The notes: a model not told the origin generated them from the sequence alone. 64,000 nucleotides of DNA from Streptomyces cavernae (GCF_004023625.1 NZ_RPDJ01000026.1:62001-126000); one strand, 5' to 3'; shown: positions 8,728-17,878, numbered from the stretch's first letter. Made by a program: numbers and translations.

Positions 8728-11700
8728 GTCGGCCTCCTCAGCGAGACCAGGTCCGCCAGCTCACGGTCGGTCAGGTCGGTGAGCGCGGACTCGGGGCCGG
8801 ACGGGGTCAGGACCGCGTCGGCCAGCGCGCGCTTCGCGTGCAGCATCTCCGCGATGCGGTCCTCCACCGTGCCCTCGGTGATCAGGCGGTGCACCTGCAC
8901 CGGCTGGGTCTGGCCGATGCGGTAGGCACGGTCCGTGGCCTGTTCCTCCACCGCCGGGTTCCACCAGCGGTCGAAGTGGATGACGTGGCCGGCGCGGGTC
9001 AGGTTGAGGCCGGTGCCCGCGGCTTTCAGCGACAGCAGGAAGACCGGCGTCTCACCGGACTGGAAGCGGTCCACCATCCGTTCCCGGTCGGCGACCGGGG
9101 TTCCGCCGTGGAGCAGTTCCACCGGAACGGCGCGGGCCCCCAGGTGGGCGGTGATCAGCCGGGCCATGCCCACGTACTGCGTGAAGACCAGCGCCGAGCG
9201 GTCCTCGGCGAGCAGCGTGTCCAACAGCTCGTCCAGCAGGGCCAGTTTGCCGGAGCGCCCGGCCAGCCTCGCCGCCCGCGCGTCCTCCTTCAGATACAGC
9301 GCCGGGTGGTTGCAGATCTGCTTGAGCGAGGTGAGGAGCTTCAGGACCAGTCCGCGCCGGACCATGCCCTCCGCCGCCTCGATCACCGTCATGGACTCGC
9401 GCACCACCGCCTCGTAGAGCGCGGCCTGTTCTCGGGTGAGCGGCACCGGATGGTCCGTCTCGGTCTTGGGCGGCAGCTCCGGCACGATCCCCGGGTCGGA
9501 CTTCCTGCGACGGAGCAGGAACGGGCGGACCAGCCGGGCGAGGCGCGCTGCCGCCTCCTCGTCCTCGCCGTTCTCCACGGCTCGTGCGTGCCGTGCGCGG
9601 AAGGACTTCAGCGGGCCGAGCAGCCCCGGTGTCGTCCAGTCGAGCAGGGCCCACAGTTCGGAGAGGTTGTTCTCCACCGGGGTGCCGGTGAGGGCCACGC
9701 GCGCGGGTGCCGGGATCGTGCGCAGTGCCTTCGCCGTGGCGGAGTACGGGTTCTTGACGTGCTGTGCCTCGTCCGCGATCACCATGCCCCACGGCTGCTG
9801 GCCGAGCCGTGGGGCCGCCGAGCGCATGGTGCCGTAGGTGGTGAGGACGAAACCGCCGGTCAGGTCCTCCAGGTCGCGGTCCGGGCCGTGGTAGCGGCGG
9901 ACGGGTACGTCCGGCGCGAACCGGGTGATCTCCCGCTGCCAGTTGCCGAGCAGCGACGCCGGGCAGACCACCAGCGTCGGCTCCGGGCGGGCCCGGCGCA
10001 AATGCAGTGCGATGACCGTGACCGTCTTGCCGAGGCCCATGTCGTCGGCGAGGCAGCCGCCGAGGCCGAGGGAGGTCATGAGGTCCAGCCAGGCCAGGCC
10101 GCGGAGTTGGTAGTCCCGCAGCCGGGCCCGTAGTCCGGCCGGTGGCTCGACGGGCCGTACCCCCGCCGTCAGCCGGTCACGCAGCGCGGCCAGCGCGCCG
10201 ACCGGCACCGCCTCCACCGTCTCCCCGTCGATCTCCGCGGTGCCGGTGAGCGCCACCGCCAGCGCGTCCACCGGGTCGAGCAGGCCCAACTCGCGTTTGC
10301 GGGCCTTGCGGACGAGGGCCGGATCGACAAGCACCCAGCGGTCCCGCAACCGGACCACCGGGCGGTGCGCCTCGGCCAGGGCGTCCATCTCCGCCTCGGT
10401 GAGCGGATCCCCGCCGAGCGCCAACTGCCAGCGGAACCGAAGCAGTTCCTCGCCCTCGAAGAAACCGGTGCCGTCCGTGGCCGAGCCGGGCGCGGGGCGC
10501 ACCACGGCCGCCGCGCTGAGGTCCTGGGCGAGGTCGCGCGGCCAGTGCACGGCGACCCCGGCCGCTCCCAGCCGGCCGGCGGCCACCCCGAGCAGATCGG
10601 ACAACTCCTGCTCGGACAGCGCGAGTACGTTCGGCACCTCCTGCTCGGCGAGCCGGTCGAGGGGCGGCCAGACGCGGGCCGCGCGGCGTACGGCGAGGGC
10701 GGCGTCGACCCGAGCGCGGGGACCGAGGTCGGCCTCGCCCGACCAGAGCGACGCCGCGTCCGCGACCAGGGTGGGGTCGGCGAGGCTGTGCACCTGGACG
10801 ACGGCGGCCCCCGCCCGGCGCGTCCGCTCGCCGTCACCCGCTCCGCCTGCGTCACCGGACTCGTCGACGCCCTCGAAGAGGTCGTACGCGGAGAGGTCCA
10901 GCCGGAGCGAGATCCGTACCCCCGCGTCCATCCCGGCGGCGACCTCGGCCGCCCAGTCCTGGGCGTCGGGAAGCCGGGTGCCCGCGCCGGCCGCGAAGGG
11001 CCGTCCGCAGGCGTGGGGGGCGGCCGGGGTACGGGGCAGGCTGTCCGCCACCGCGTCCAGGAAGGCGCGTACCAGGGCCTCCGGCTCGGGCAGTCGGAGC
11101 GGGCCCTTGCCGGGCAGCGGTACGGCATGGCCCTCGTAGGGCAGCGCGGCGGCGATCGCCCTGAGGTGGGCGATGTCCTCGGCGTCGAGCGGGCCCGCGC
11201 GCCAGGCGTCGTATCCCTCGCCGGTCAGTCCGGGCAGCAGGCGTCCACGTGCGACGAGCCGCAGCGCGTGCAGCGCGGCGGCGCCCCAGCAGGCGGTGGC
11301 GGGGTGGGCGGCCGGGTGCCGCCGGGCACGAACGAGCAGGGGCAGGGCCTCGGTGACACCGAGCAGCACAGCGCCGGCCGAGCCCCGCCGCACGCTCGCG
11401 CCGTGACGTCGTACGACTGTCAGCTCGGTCCGGTCGGCCAGCTGGGTCCAGTCGGTCAGCTCGGTTCGGTCGGTCAGCTCGGTTCGGCCGGCCCGGTCGG
11501 TCCGCGGGAACCCCTCGGCCCGGTCAGTCCGACCGGTTCCTACCGTTCGCCCGCTCCGGTCGCCCTCGTCCGGCGCCGGCGCTCCCCCAGCCGGGTCCCA
11601 GAAGGCGATCCGCCCGTTCCGGGGCAGCGCGGCGGGCAGGAAGACGGCCGCCGACCGGACGAGCCGGTCCCCGTCCGCGTCAGAGTCGGCGCCCGCGCCC

Positions 11701-11735
11701 GCGGACGGTCGTACCGATGTGGCCTGTGTGGGCAT
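8724..11735 (-). CDS. SNF2/RAD54-family DEAD/DEAH-box helicase
   Basis: 1003 residues. I place the start at the ATG at 11735, 11 nt after GGAGG, because the GTG at 11747 overlaps that site. The N-terminal half is family-specific, with a 20-residue Thr/Asp-Arg repeat (about 75-100). The ATPase core has Walker A DDMGLGKTVTVIAL (about 560), DEAQHVKN (about 650), TGTPVENNLSELW and the C-lobe motifs LVFTQYVGMA, GTGLNLTRAGHVIHFDRWWNP and DRAYRIGQTQPVQVH. These are typical of double-strand DNA translocases. It overlaps the SWIM gene by 4 nt, a pairing I recall as common in actinomycetes; the substrate is unknown. Confidence 0.93.
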   Translation of the reverse strand: MPTQATSVRPSAGAGADSDADGDRLVRSAAVFLPAALPRNGRIAFWDPAGGAPAPDEGDRSGRTVGTGRTDRAEGFPRTDRAGRTELTDRTELTDWTQLADRTELTVVRRHGASVRRGSAGAVLLGVTEALPLLVRARRHPAAHPATACWGAAALHALRLVARGRLLPGLTGEGYDAWRAGPLDAEDIAHLRAIAAALPYEGHAVPLPGKGPLRLPEPEALVRAFLDAVADSLPRTPAAPHACGRPFAAGAGTRLPDAQDWAAEVAAGMDAGVRISLRLDLSAYDLFEGVDESGDAGGAGDGERTRRAGAAVVQVHSLADPTLVADAASLWSGEADLGPRARVDAALAVRRAARVWPPLDRLAEQEVPNVLALSEQELSDLLGVAAGRLGAAGVAVHWPRDLAQDLSAAAVVRPAPGSATDGTGFFEGEELLRFRWQLALGGDPLTEAEMDALAEAHRPVVRLRDRWVLVDPALVRKARKRELGLLDPVDALAVALTGTAEIDGETVEAVPVGALAALRDRLTAGVRPVEPPAGLRARLRDYQLRGLAWLDLMTSLGLGGCLADDMGLGKTVTVIALHLRRARPEPTLVVCPASLLGNWQREITRFAPDVPVRRYHGPDRDLEDLTGGFVLTTYGTMRSAAPRLGQQPWGMVIADEAQHVKNPYSATAKALRTIPAPARVALTGTPVENNLSELWALLDWTTPGLLGPLKSFRARHARAVENGEDEEAAARLARLVRPFLLRRRKSDPGIVPELPPKTETDHPVPLTREQAALYEAVVRESMTVIEAAEGMVRRGLVLKLLTSLKQICNHPALYLKEDARAARLAGRSGKLALLDELLDTLLAEDRSALVFTQYVGMARLITAHLGARAVPVELLHGGTPVADRERMVDRFQSGETPVFLLSLKAAGTGLNLTRAGHVIHFDRWWNPAVEEQATDRAYRIGQTQPVQVHRLITEGTVEDRIAEMLHAKRALADAVLTPSGPESALTDLTDRELADLVSLRRPT

Positions 11736-11831
11736 ACGTCCTGTCACCTCCCGCCCTCCTCGTCGAGTCAGCTGTCTACGACTGTAGAGGCCGGGTCTGA
11801 CAATCGGCTCCGGCGCGTGGTGCGGGGAACG

Positions 11832-12422
11832 TCAGGGGACCGCGCGGGAGACCACGTAGACCATGGGGTGCTTCCGGTTCGACCCGTTGACCAGCACGTC
11901 CTGGGTGGGCTGGGGGTTCTTCTGCTTGTGGACCAGGCCCCACCAGGGACCGGGGCCGGTGAAGTCCCAGCCGGTGATCCGCTGGTCCCGCTCACTGATC
12001 GCGATCTTGTCCCTCTCCAGGGCGGCCCGGCTGGTGCCGATCCCCTTGAGGAACTTGTCGAGGCCCTTCTGGGAGGTGAGGAACTGGGCGTAGAGGCGGC
12101 TGGTCCGCCAGTTGTTCGTCTCGTAGTAGGCGACCTGCTCGGAGTAACCGGGAATCGGCACCTGGTAGAGCCGGCGCTGCACCTTGGAGGGCCAGCCCGC
12201 GGTGAGGCCGGTCGCCGAGTACTTCTTCTCCTTGTCCTTGCCGCTGTCACGGCTCTGGTTGGCGGAGATCACCAGATAGCCGGCCGGGACGCCGATCAGC
12301 AGCACGATGATGAGCAGGGTGAGCGCCCGCCTGCGGATCATGTGCCCGCGGCCCTCGGCGGTCCCCGTCTCTCCCGTCGAGACCGGCTTTCGCGGTACGG
12401 CGGGCTGGTCGGCAGCCGACAT
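11832..12422 (-). CDS. Membrane-anchored protein of unknown function
   Basis: 196 residues; the ATG at 12422 follows a GAGGGGGCGG site. A short cytoplasmic N-terminus is followed by one transmembrane helix (ALTLLIIVLLIGVPAGYLVIS, about 32-52) and a soluble extracytoplasmic domain of about 140 residues. That domain is rich in Tyr/Trp (GWPSKVQRRLYQVP, WRTSRLYAQFL, WDFTGPGPWWGLVHK). I do not recognise a family. It is the last gene of an apparent ROK gene, 27-codon ORF, membrane-protein unit joined by stop-start overlaps. Confidence 0.7.
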   Translation of the reverse strand: MSAADQPAVPRKPVSTGETGTAEGRGHMIRRRALTLLIIVLLIGVPAGYLVISANQSRDSGKDKEKKYSATGLTAGWPSKVQRRLYQVPIPGYSEQVAYYETNNWRTSRLYAQFLTSQKGLDKFLKGIGTSRAALERDKIAISERDQRITGWDFTGPGPWWGLVHKQKNPQPTQDVLVNGSNRKHPMVYVVSRAVP

Positions 12423-12505
12423 CACACCGCCCCCTCGAAGAACTGGAAGGTGAAGAAGACATGGACGACCGAGACATGGAGGCCCCGTGCGGGGCGGGCC
12501 GTCAT
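12422..12505 (-). CDS. Possible 27-residue bridging ORF
   Basis: An ATG (12503-12505) overlaps the ROK stop as ATGA, and the 27-codon frame MTARPARGLHVSVV... ends in TGATG, where the last A is also the first base of the next gene's ATG. The ORF therefore fills the gap between two genes exactly, with stop-start overlaps at both ends. It may be a small protein or only a coupling device; composition (VVHVFFTFQFF) is hydrophobic toward the C-terminus. Confidence 0.4.
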   Translation of the reverse strand: MTARPARGLHVSVVHVFFTFQFFEGAV

Positions 12506-13689
12506 CACAGCGCCTCCCGGCTCGACCGGCGGCTCTCGGCGTAGCGCTCGTAGCGTTCATAGCGCTCCACACGCCGTCGCTTGGCGCGCCGGAAGCGCCG
12601 GGCCACCAGCCGGGCCAGGTCCGCGGCACCCACCATGCCGGCCTCGGGGCCGAGCTGGGCGCGGGCGATCCGGGCCTCGGGGCGGTAGCCGCGCCCGGTG
12701 AGGTGGCGCCGGAAGGCGTCCCGCGCGGGGGCGATCAACAGGTCGTCCGCGGCCGAGACACCGCCGCCGATCACGAAGCAGGACGGGTCCAGGGCCGCCG
12801 CCAGGTTGGCGATGCCGACACCCAGCCACTGGCCGATGTCCTGCAGCAGCTCGACGCACATCGCGTCGCCCTCGCGGGCCAGTTCGGTGATCAAGGGACC
12901 GGTGATGTCAGGGATGTTGCCCTTGACGCGCTCGATGATGCCGTACGCCACCGGGGAGTCCGCGGCGGCGAGTTCGCGGGCCTCGCGGACCAGGGCGTTG
13001 CCGGAGCTGTACTGCTCCCAGCAGCCGCGGTTGCCGCACGGGCAGCGGTGACCGCCGGGCACCACCTGCATATGGCCGAACTCGCCCGCCACACCGTACT
13101 TTCCGCGCTTGACCTGCCCGTCCTCCAGGATGGCGCCACCGATACCGGTGCCGAGCGTGATCATCACGAGGTGGTCCTCGCCGCGGCCCGCCCCGAAGCG
13201 CCACTCGGCCCACGCGGCGGTGTTGGCGTCGTTGTCCACCAGAACCGGCACGGACAGCCGCCCGGAGAGGCGGTCGCGCAGGGGCTCGTTGCGCCAGGAC
13301 AGATGGGGCGCGAACAGCACGCGGTTGCGGTCCGCGTCGACCCAGCCCGCCGCTCCGATGCCGACGGCGTGCACGTCGTGGCGGTCGGACAGGTCCAGGA
13401 CCAGCTCGACGATGGTGTCCTCGACGACCTTGGGGCTCTTGGACTTGTCGGGGGTCTCGGTGCGGACCCTCTCCAGGATGTTGCCATCGGCGTCCACGAC
13501 GCCCGCCATCACCTTCGTGCCGCCGATGTCGATGCCCACGGTGGGCACGCGCGGGGCCGTCAAGAGGGATCGGCGCTCACGGGTTCCCACGGTGCGCAGG
13601 ACGGTGGGCCGCCCGGAGCCGATCGGGGCACCCCCTGCTCGAGCGGAGCCGAGAGCCCTTTGGAGGGTGAAGTCGCGGTAGGTGCTCAT
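12505..13689 (-). CDS. ROK-family sugar kinase or ROK-like protein
   Basis: 394 residues. The ATP-binding signature GIDIGGTKVMAGVVD (about 55) and the ROK zinc site CPCGNRGCWEQY (about 225) are present, with LVDNDANTAAWAEW and TLGTGIGGAI around the active site. There is no N-terminal helix-turn-helix, so it looks like a sugar kinase rather than a repressor. The N-terminus (MSTYRDFTLQRALGSARAGG...) carries a stretch resembling the internal module of the MITE-like elements. The C-terminus has an ERYERYERY repeat. The sugar substrate cannot be told from sequence. Confidence 0.85.
   Translation of the reverse strand: MSTYRDFTLQRALGSARAGGAPIGSGRPTVLRTVGTRERRSLLTAPRVPTVGIDIGGTKVMAGVVDADGNILERVRTETPDKSKSPKVVEDTIVELVLDLSDRHDVHAVGIGAAGWVDADRNRVLFAPHLSWRNEPLRDRLSGRLSVPVLVDNDANTAAWAEWRFGAGRGEDHLVMITLGTGIGGAILEDGQVKRGKYGVAGEFGHMQVVPGGHRCPCGNRGCWEQYSSGNALVREARELAAADSPVAYGIIERVKGNIPDITGPLITELAREGDAMCVELLQDIGQWLGVGIANLAAALDPSCFVIGGGVSAADDLLIAPARDAFRRHLTGRGYRPEARIARAQLGPEAGMVGAADLARLVARRFRRAKRRRVERYERYERYAESRRSSREAL
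13629..13662. repeat. MITE-related module in the ROK N-terminus
   Basis: The stretch CACCCCCTGCTCGAGCGGAG followed by CCGAGAG matches the inner palindromic module of the element at 7510-7748 (CCCCCGCTCGAGCGCAGCCG). It encodes about ten residues near the ROK start. No terminal repeats are seen here, so it is a module or remnant only. Confidence 0.5.
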
Positions 13690-13790
13690 CGCGCCGATTC
13701 TGCCTCACGCCGTCACGGCCCCGCATGGCGGAGCCCTCAGTTGTCGCCGTCGGTACGCGGCCCCGGTCGCTCCGGCGCCGCCGGGATGGA

Positions 13791-14555
13791 TCAGGGCCGC
13801 ACGAGCAGCTGGAACTCGAACGAGTAGCGCGAGGCCCGGTAGGTGTGGGAGCCGAACTCGACGGCGCGGCCGGTGTCGTCGAAGGTGGTGCGCTGCATGG
13901 TGAGCAGCGGTGCGCCCTCGGGTTCGCCGAGGCGCTCGCCCTCGTCGGCGGTGGCGGCGCGGGCGCCGACGGACTGGCGGGCGCTGTGCAGGGTGATGCC
14001 CGCGGCGCGCATCAGCCGGTACAGGCCGGTGGCCTCCAGTTGGGCGCTGTCCAGGTCGAACAGGCCGGTGGGCAGGTGGTTGCAGAGGTACGCCATGGGC
14101 TCGCCATGCGCGAGACGGAGCCGTTCGACGCGGTGCACCTCGGTGCCTTCGGCGACCCCGAGGGCGGCCGCGACCTCGGCGGACGCGGGCTCCAGGGTGT
14201 TGACGAGCACCTGCGACGCGGGGCGCTGTCCGGCCGCCTCCAGGTCGTCGTAGAGGCTGCTGAGCTCCAGGGGGCGCTTGACCTGGCTGTGCACGACCTG
14301 GGTGCCGACGCCGCGGCGGCGCACCAGGAGGCCCTTGTCGACGAGCGACTGGATGGCCTGGCGCACGGTCGGGCGGGACAGGCCGAGCCGTCCGGCGAGT
14401 TCGATCTCGTTGCCGAGCAGGCTGCCGGGCGTGAGCGTCCCGTGCTCGATGGCGGCCTCCAGCTGCTGCGCCAGCTGGAAGTACAGCGGGACCGGGCTGC
14501 TGCGGTCGACACTGAGCCGGAGCGGCGCGGTGGGATCCACTTCTGGTTTGGGCAC
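13791..14555 (-). CDS. GntR-family regulator, HutC/UTRA subfamily
   Basis: 254 residues from a GTG at 14555. The N-terminal winged helix-turn-helix is clear (PLYFQLAQQLEAAI, GNEIELAGRLGLSRPTVRQAIQSLVDKGLLVRRRGVGTQV, about 20-85). The rest is a UTRA effector domain (VHRVERLRLAHGEPMAYLCNHLP, EFQLLVRP). It is transcribed away from the adjacent Gfo/Idh/MocA dehydrogenase, and a 12-bp palindrome lies between them, so it is likely the local regulator responding to a sugar or polyol. The ribosome-binding site is weak. Confidence 0.9.
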   Translation of the reverse strand: MPKPEVDPTAPLRLSVDRSSPVPLYFQLAQQLEAAIEHGTLTPGSLLGNEIELAGRLGLSRPTVRQAIQSLVDKGLLVRRRGVGTQVVHSQVKRPLELSSLYDDLEAAGQRPASQVLVNTLEPASAEVAAALGVAEGTEVHRVERLRLAHGEPMAYLCNHLPTGLFDLDSAQLEATGLYRLMRAAGITLHSARQSVGARAATADEGERLGEPEGAPLLTMQRTTFDDTGRAVEFGSHTYRASRYSFEFQLLVRP

Positions 14556-14615
14556 GGGCCGAGGGTATCCCTGTGCAAAGGTGACGCAAAGATGACGGGA
14601 GACCTCGAAGTCTGA

Positions 14616-14627
14616 TTGTCCGGACAA
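14616..14627. promoter_or_regulatory. Palindrome TTGTCCGGACAA between GntR and dehydrogenase genes
   Basis: A perfect 12-bp dyad lies 61 bp from the GntR start and 51 bp from the dehydrogenase start, the usual place for a divergent GntR operator. A TTGACA-like hexamer lies about 17 bp downstream. Assignment to this GntR is inference. Confidence 0.5.
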
Positions 14628-14678
14628 ACTAAGGGCCTGGCATTGACACGGGGCGGGGCCGTCGCCGACTTTGAAGTC

Positions 14679-15749
14679 ATGCGCATCGGACTTATCGGAA
14701 CGGGTCGCATCGGTACGTTCCACGCCCACACTCTCAGCCGCCACCGTGACGTGGGCAATCTCATCGTCACGGATGCCGACACCGCGCGGGCCTCGGCCCT
14801 CGCCGACCGGCTGGGCGCGACGGCGGCGCCCGGTGTGGACGAGATCTTCACCTGGGGTGTGGACGCGGTGGTGATCACCGCCAACACCTCGGCGCACGGC
14901 GAACTGATCGGTCGGGCAGCTCGCGCCGGGCTCCCGGTCTTCTGTGAGAAGCCGATCGCGGTGGACATGCCGGGCACGCTGAACGCGATAGCGGAGGTCG
15001 AGGCGGCGGGGACGATCCTCCAGCTGGGTTTCCAGCGCCGCTTCGACGTGGGCTACACCGCCGCCCGCGAAGCCGTGCGCTCCGGCAAGCTGGGTCGGCT
15101 GCACACGGTCCGCGCGATCAGCGGCGACCAGGCGCCGCCCCCGGCGGACTACCTCGCGCTCTCCGGCGGCATCTTCCGCGACACCCTGGTCCATGACTTC
15201 GACATGGTGCGCTGGGTGACGGGGCGCGAGGTCACCGAGGTGTACGCGACCGGGTCCGACGCCGGACCGCCGATCTTCAGTGCGACGCAGGACGTCGACA
15301 CGGCCGCGGCGATCCTCACCCTGGACGACGGCACCCTGGCCACGGCGACCGCGGGGCGCATCAACGGAGCCGGCTACGACGTGCGCATGGAACTCGCCGG
15401 CGAGCTGGACCAGATCGCGGTGGGACTGGACGACCGCACACCGATCTCCTCCACCGAACCGGCGGGCCCCCCGCCCGTGGTGAACCCCTGGACCGGTTTC
15501 CTGGAGCGTTTCGCCCCCGCCTACGAGGCGGAGCTCGCCGCCTTCGTCGAGGTGGTCCGCGGCGAGCGCGCCAACCCCTGCGACGGCCGCGAGGCCCTGC
15601 AGACCCTGCGCATCGCCGAGGCCTGCGAACTGTCGCGCCGGGAACGGCGGTTGGTGCGGCTCGCGGAGATCCCCGGGGGCCCGGAACAAGGGTCGGTGGC
15701 GGGGGCCGCGGCGGCGGGTTCGGGAGGCTGGGGACGGAGAGCCTGGTGA
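14679..15749 (+). CDS. Gfo/Idh/MocA-family dehydrogenase, inositol 2-dehydrogenase-like
   Basis: 356 residues starting MRIGLIGTGRIGTFHAHTL, with the Rossmann motif GxGxxG, then VITANTSAH, the substrate-proximal FCEKPIAVD (EKP Lys) and catalytic-region RDTLVHDFDMVRW (Asp/His pair). These match NAD-dependent myo-inositol or related polyol dehydrogenases. The tail after about residue 330 is Gly/Ala-rich low complexity. No other iol genes are nearby, so exact substrate is open. Probably controlled by the divergent GntR protein. Confidence 0.85.
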   Translation: MRIGLIGTGRIGTFHAHTLSRHRDVGNLIVTDADTARASALADRLGATAAPGVDEIFTWGVDAVVITANTSAHGELIGRAARAGLPVFCEKPIAVDMPGTLNAIAEVEAAGTILQLGFQRRFDVGYTAAREAVRSGKLGRLHTVRAISGDQAPPPADYLALSGGIFRDTLVHDFDMVRWVTGREVTEVYATGSDAGPPIFSATQDVDTAAAILTLDDGTLATATAGRINGAGYDVRMELAGELDQIAVGLDDRTPISSTEPAGPPPVVNPWTGFLERFAPAYEAELAAFVEVVRGERANPCDGREALQTLRIAEACELSRRERRLVRLAEIPGGPEQGSVAGAAAAGSGGWGRRAW

Positions 15750-15824
15750 TCCTCCGTCCCCCTTCCCGGGGCTCCGCCGGGGGTACCGGCCGGGCCGTCC
15801 AGGTGGTGGGCCGTCCGACGGCGG

Positions 15825-17009
15825 CTACCAGCGCACCGGCAGGCTCCGTACTCCTCGCATCAGCATGCCCGGCAGCCAGGGACCGGGTGGGCCGTCCGCG
15901 GCGAGATCCGGACAGCGTTCCAGCAGGGAGGCGAGGGCCACCTTGGCTTCGAGGCGGGCCAGCGGGGCGCCCAGGCAGTAGTGGATCCCGTGCCCGAACG
16001 CGATATGCCCGCGCGGGTCGCGGTGGATGTCGAAGCGGTCCGGTTCCGGGTAGCGGGTGCCGTCGCGGTCCGCCGCGGTGAGGCCGATCATCACGGAATC
16101 GCCGGGCGCGAGGCGGCGGCCGGCCAGTTCCAGCGGTTCGGCGGCGTACCGGAACGTCGCGTTCTCGACCGGGCCCTCGTAGCGCAGCATCTCCTCGACC
16201 GCGCCGTCGAGAAGGGTCATGTCGGCGCGCAGCGCGGCGAGTTGTTCCGGGTGGGTGAGCAGGGCGTGCACTCCCGAGGAGATGAGGTTGACCGTGGTCT
16301 CGTGGCCCGCCACGAGCAGCACGAACGCCATGCCGCGCAGTTCCTCCCGGGACAGCCGGTCGCCGTCCTCGGCCGTCGTGCGGATCAGATCGCTCAACAG
16401 GTCGTCCGCGGGGGCCGAGCACCGTTTGTCCTCGATCAACTCGGTGAGGTAGGCGGCGAGTTCGACGATCGCGTCCTATCCGGTCTGGGAATCGGTGGGC
16501 GCCACCGCCTCGGTCGACATCCGCCGGAACGCCGTCCGGTCGATCTCCGGCACCCCGAGCAACTCGCAGATGACGATGAGCGGGAGGGGGTGGGCGAACG
16601 ACTCGACGAGGTCGGCGCTGCCGTGCGGCAGCATCGCGTCGAGGAGGGCGTCGGTGATCTCCTGCACGCGGGGGCGCAGGGCCGCCACCCGGCGAGGGGT
16701 GAACTCGCGGGCGATGAGCCCTCGTAGTCGGGTGTGCTGCGGCGGATCGGCGGCGAGGAGGTACTTGCCGATCAGTTCCTCGTCCAGGAAGGTGATCCCG
16801 ATCTTGCTGCCGTCCTTGGCCAGCCGGGGGTCGGCGAGCGCCGCCCGTGCCTCCTCGTGGCCGACGACGAGCCACACCTGCTGGTGTTCGTCGGGCGGTG
16901 GCAGCCGTACCCGGTGCACCGGGCCCCGCTCGCGCAGCCGGGCGTAGACCGGGTGCGGATTCTCCGTGAAACCGGGTCCGAACGTGCCCAGCTCGATCGG
17001 TTCCGTCAT
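15825..17009 (-). pseudogene. Cytochrome P450 interrupted by one in-frame amber codon
   Basis: The frame runs from ATG 17009 (MTEPIELGTFGPGFTENPHPVY) to 15825 in one phase. It is broken only by TAG at 16476-16478 (codon 178), after ...APTDSQTG and before DAIVELAAYLTELIEDKR. All P450 landmarks survive: I-helix VAGHETT, K-helix EMLR, and the haem loop FGHGIHYCLGAPLA with the Cys ligand. The full length would be 394 residues, normal for a soluble bacterial P450. No ferredoxin gene is adjacent. It looks like a recent nonsense mutation; suppression or a sequencing error is possible. Confidence 0.85.
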
Positions 17010-17091
17010 GCCCATCCCCCTTCGGCCCCGAGTATCCGGGAGGCCACTCACCCCTCACAACGCGTGAGACCGCCCACCGGTGCCGGGCGGG

Positions 17092-17763
17092 TCAGCGGCC
17101 CTCGTCCTCCAGCAGTCCGGCGTCGTAGGTCAACAGGGCTATCTGCACACGGTTGTTGAGGTCGAGCTTGGCGAGGACGCGGGAGACATGGGCCTTGACG
17201 GTGGCGATGCTCATGTAGAGCTCGGCGGCGATCTCCGCGTTGGCGCGGCCCTTGCCGACCGCCACGGCCACCTCGCGTTCGCGGTCGTTGAGCAGGGCGA
17301 GGCGGCTGCGTGCGGCGTCGCGCCGGGAGTCGGCGGCGCTCGCGGTGGCGTGTGCCATCAACTGGCGGGTGACGCTGGGCGAGAGCACCGGGTCGCCCGC
17401 GGCGACACGCCGTACGGCCTGGACGATCTCGACGGGCGGGGTGTCCTTGAGGACGAAGCCGGCGGCGCCCGCGCGCAGCGCCCGCAGGACCTGGTCGTCG
17501 GCGTGGAAGGTGGTGAGGACCACGACCTGGGGGGCGTCCTTGCGGCCGCGCAGCCGTTCGGTGGCGGTGAGGCCGTCGACCGACGGCATGCGGATGTCCA
17601 TGAGTACGACGTCCGGGCGGGTGTGGTCGACCAGGGCCTCGACCTCGTTGCCGTCGGCGGCCTCACCGACGATCTCGATGTCGTCGGCGCCGCCCAGCAT
17701 GAAGGACAGGCCGGCTCTGACCAGCGGGTCGTCGTCGACCAGGAGGAGTCGGATCGCAGTCAT
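17092..17763 (-). CDS. NarL/FixJ-type response regulator
   Basis: 223 residues. The receiver domain (1-120) shows acidic DDD at 10-12, the phospho-acceptor in DVVLMDIRMP, VVLTTF and LKDTP (conserved Lys). A LuxR-type helix-turn-helix (about 150-215) reads LNDREREVAVAVGKGRANAEIAAELYMSIATVKAHVSRVLAKL. It lies 115 bp downstream of the histidine kinase on the same strand and is its likely partner. Stimulus and targets are not evident. Confidence 0.95.
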   Translation of the reverse strand: MTAIRLLLVDDDPLVRAGLSFMLGGADDIEIVGEAADGNEVEALVDHTRPDVVLMDIRMPSVDGLTATERLRGRKDAPQVVVLTTFHADDQVLRALRAGAAGFVLKDTPPVEIVQAVRRVAAGDPVLSPSVTRQLMAHATASAADSRRDAARSRLALLNDREREVAVAVGKGRANAEIAAELYMSIATVKAHVSRVLAKLDLNNRVQIALLTYDAGLLEDEGR

Positions 17764-17878
17764 GCACGCTACCTAACCAGGTTGCCGGTGCGGGGGGTCC
17801 GTGCGCGGCCCGGGCGCCGAGGGGCCGGCCACGGGACGGGCACACGGGCCGGGTGCCCCGGCCGCGGCCAGGCGCGGG

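Noticed and set aside
7212..10133. Plus-strand frame of 973 codons across the SWIM and SNF2 genes
   Set aside because: Arg/Gly-rich shadow of two well-supported minus-strand genes; its repeats are the other-strand reading of the SWIM minisatellite.
15825..17051. Two separate genes (P450 N- and C-terminal halves)
   Set aside because: Both halves are in one frame, separated by a single TAG and 37 in-frame codons to the next Met, and together make one normal-length P450.
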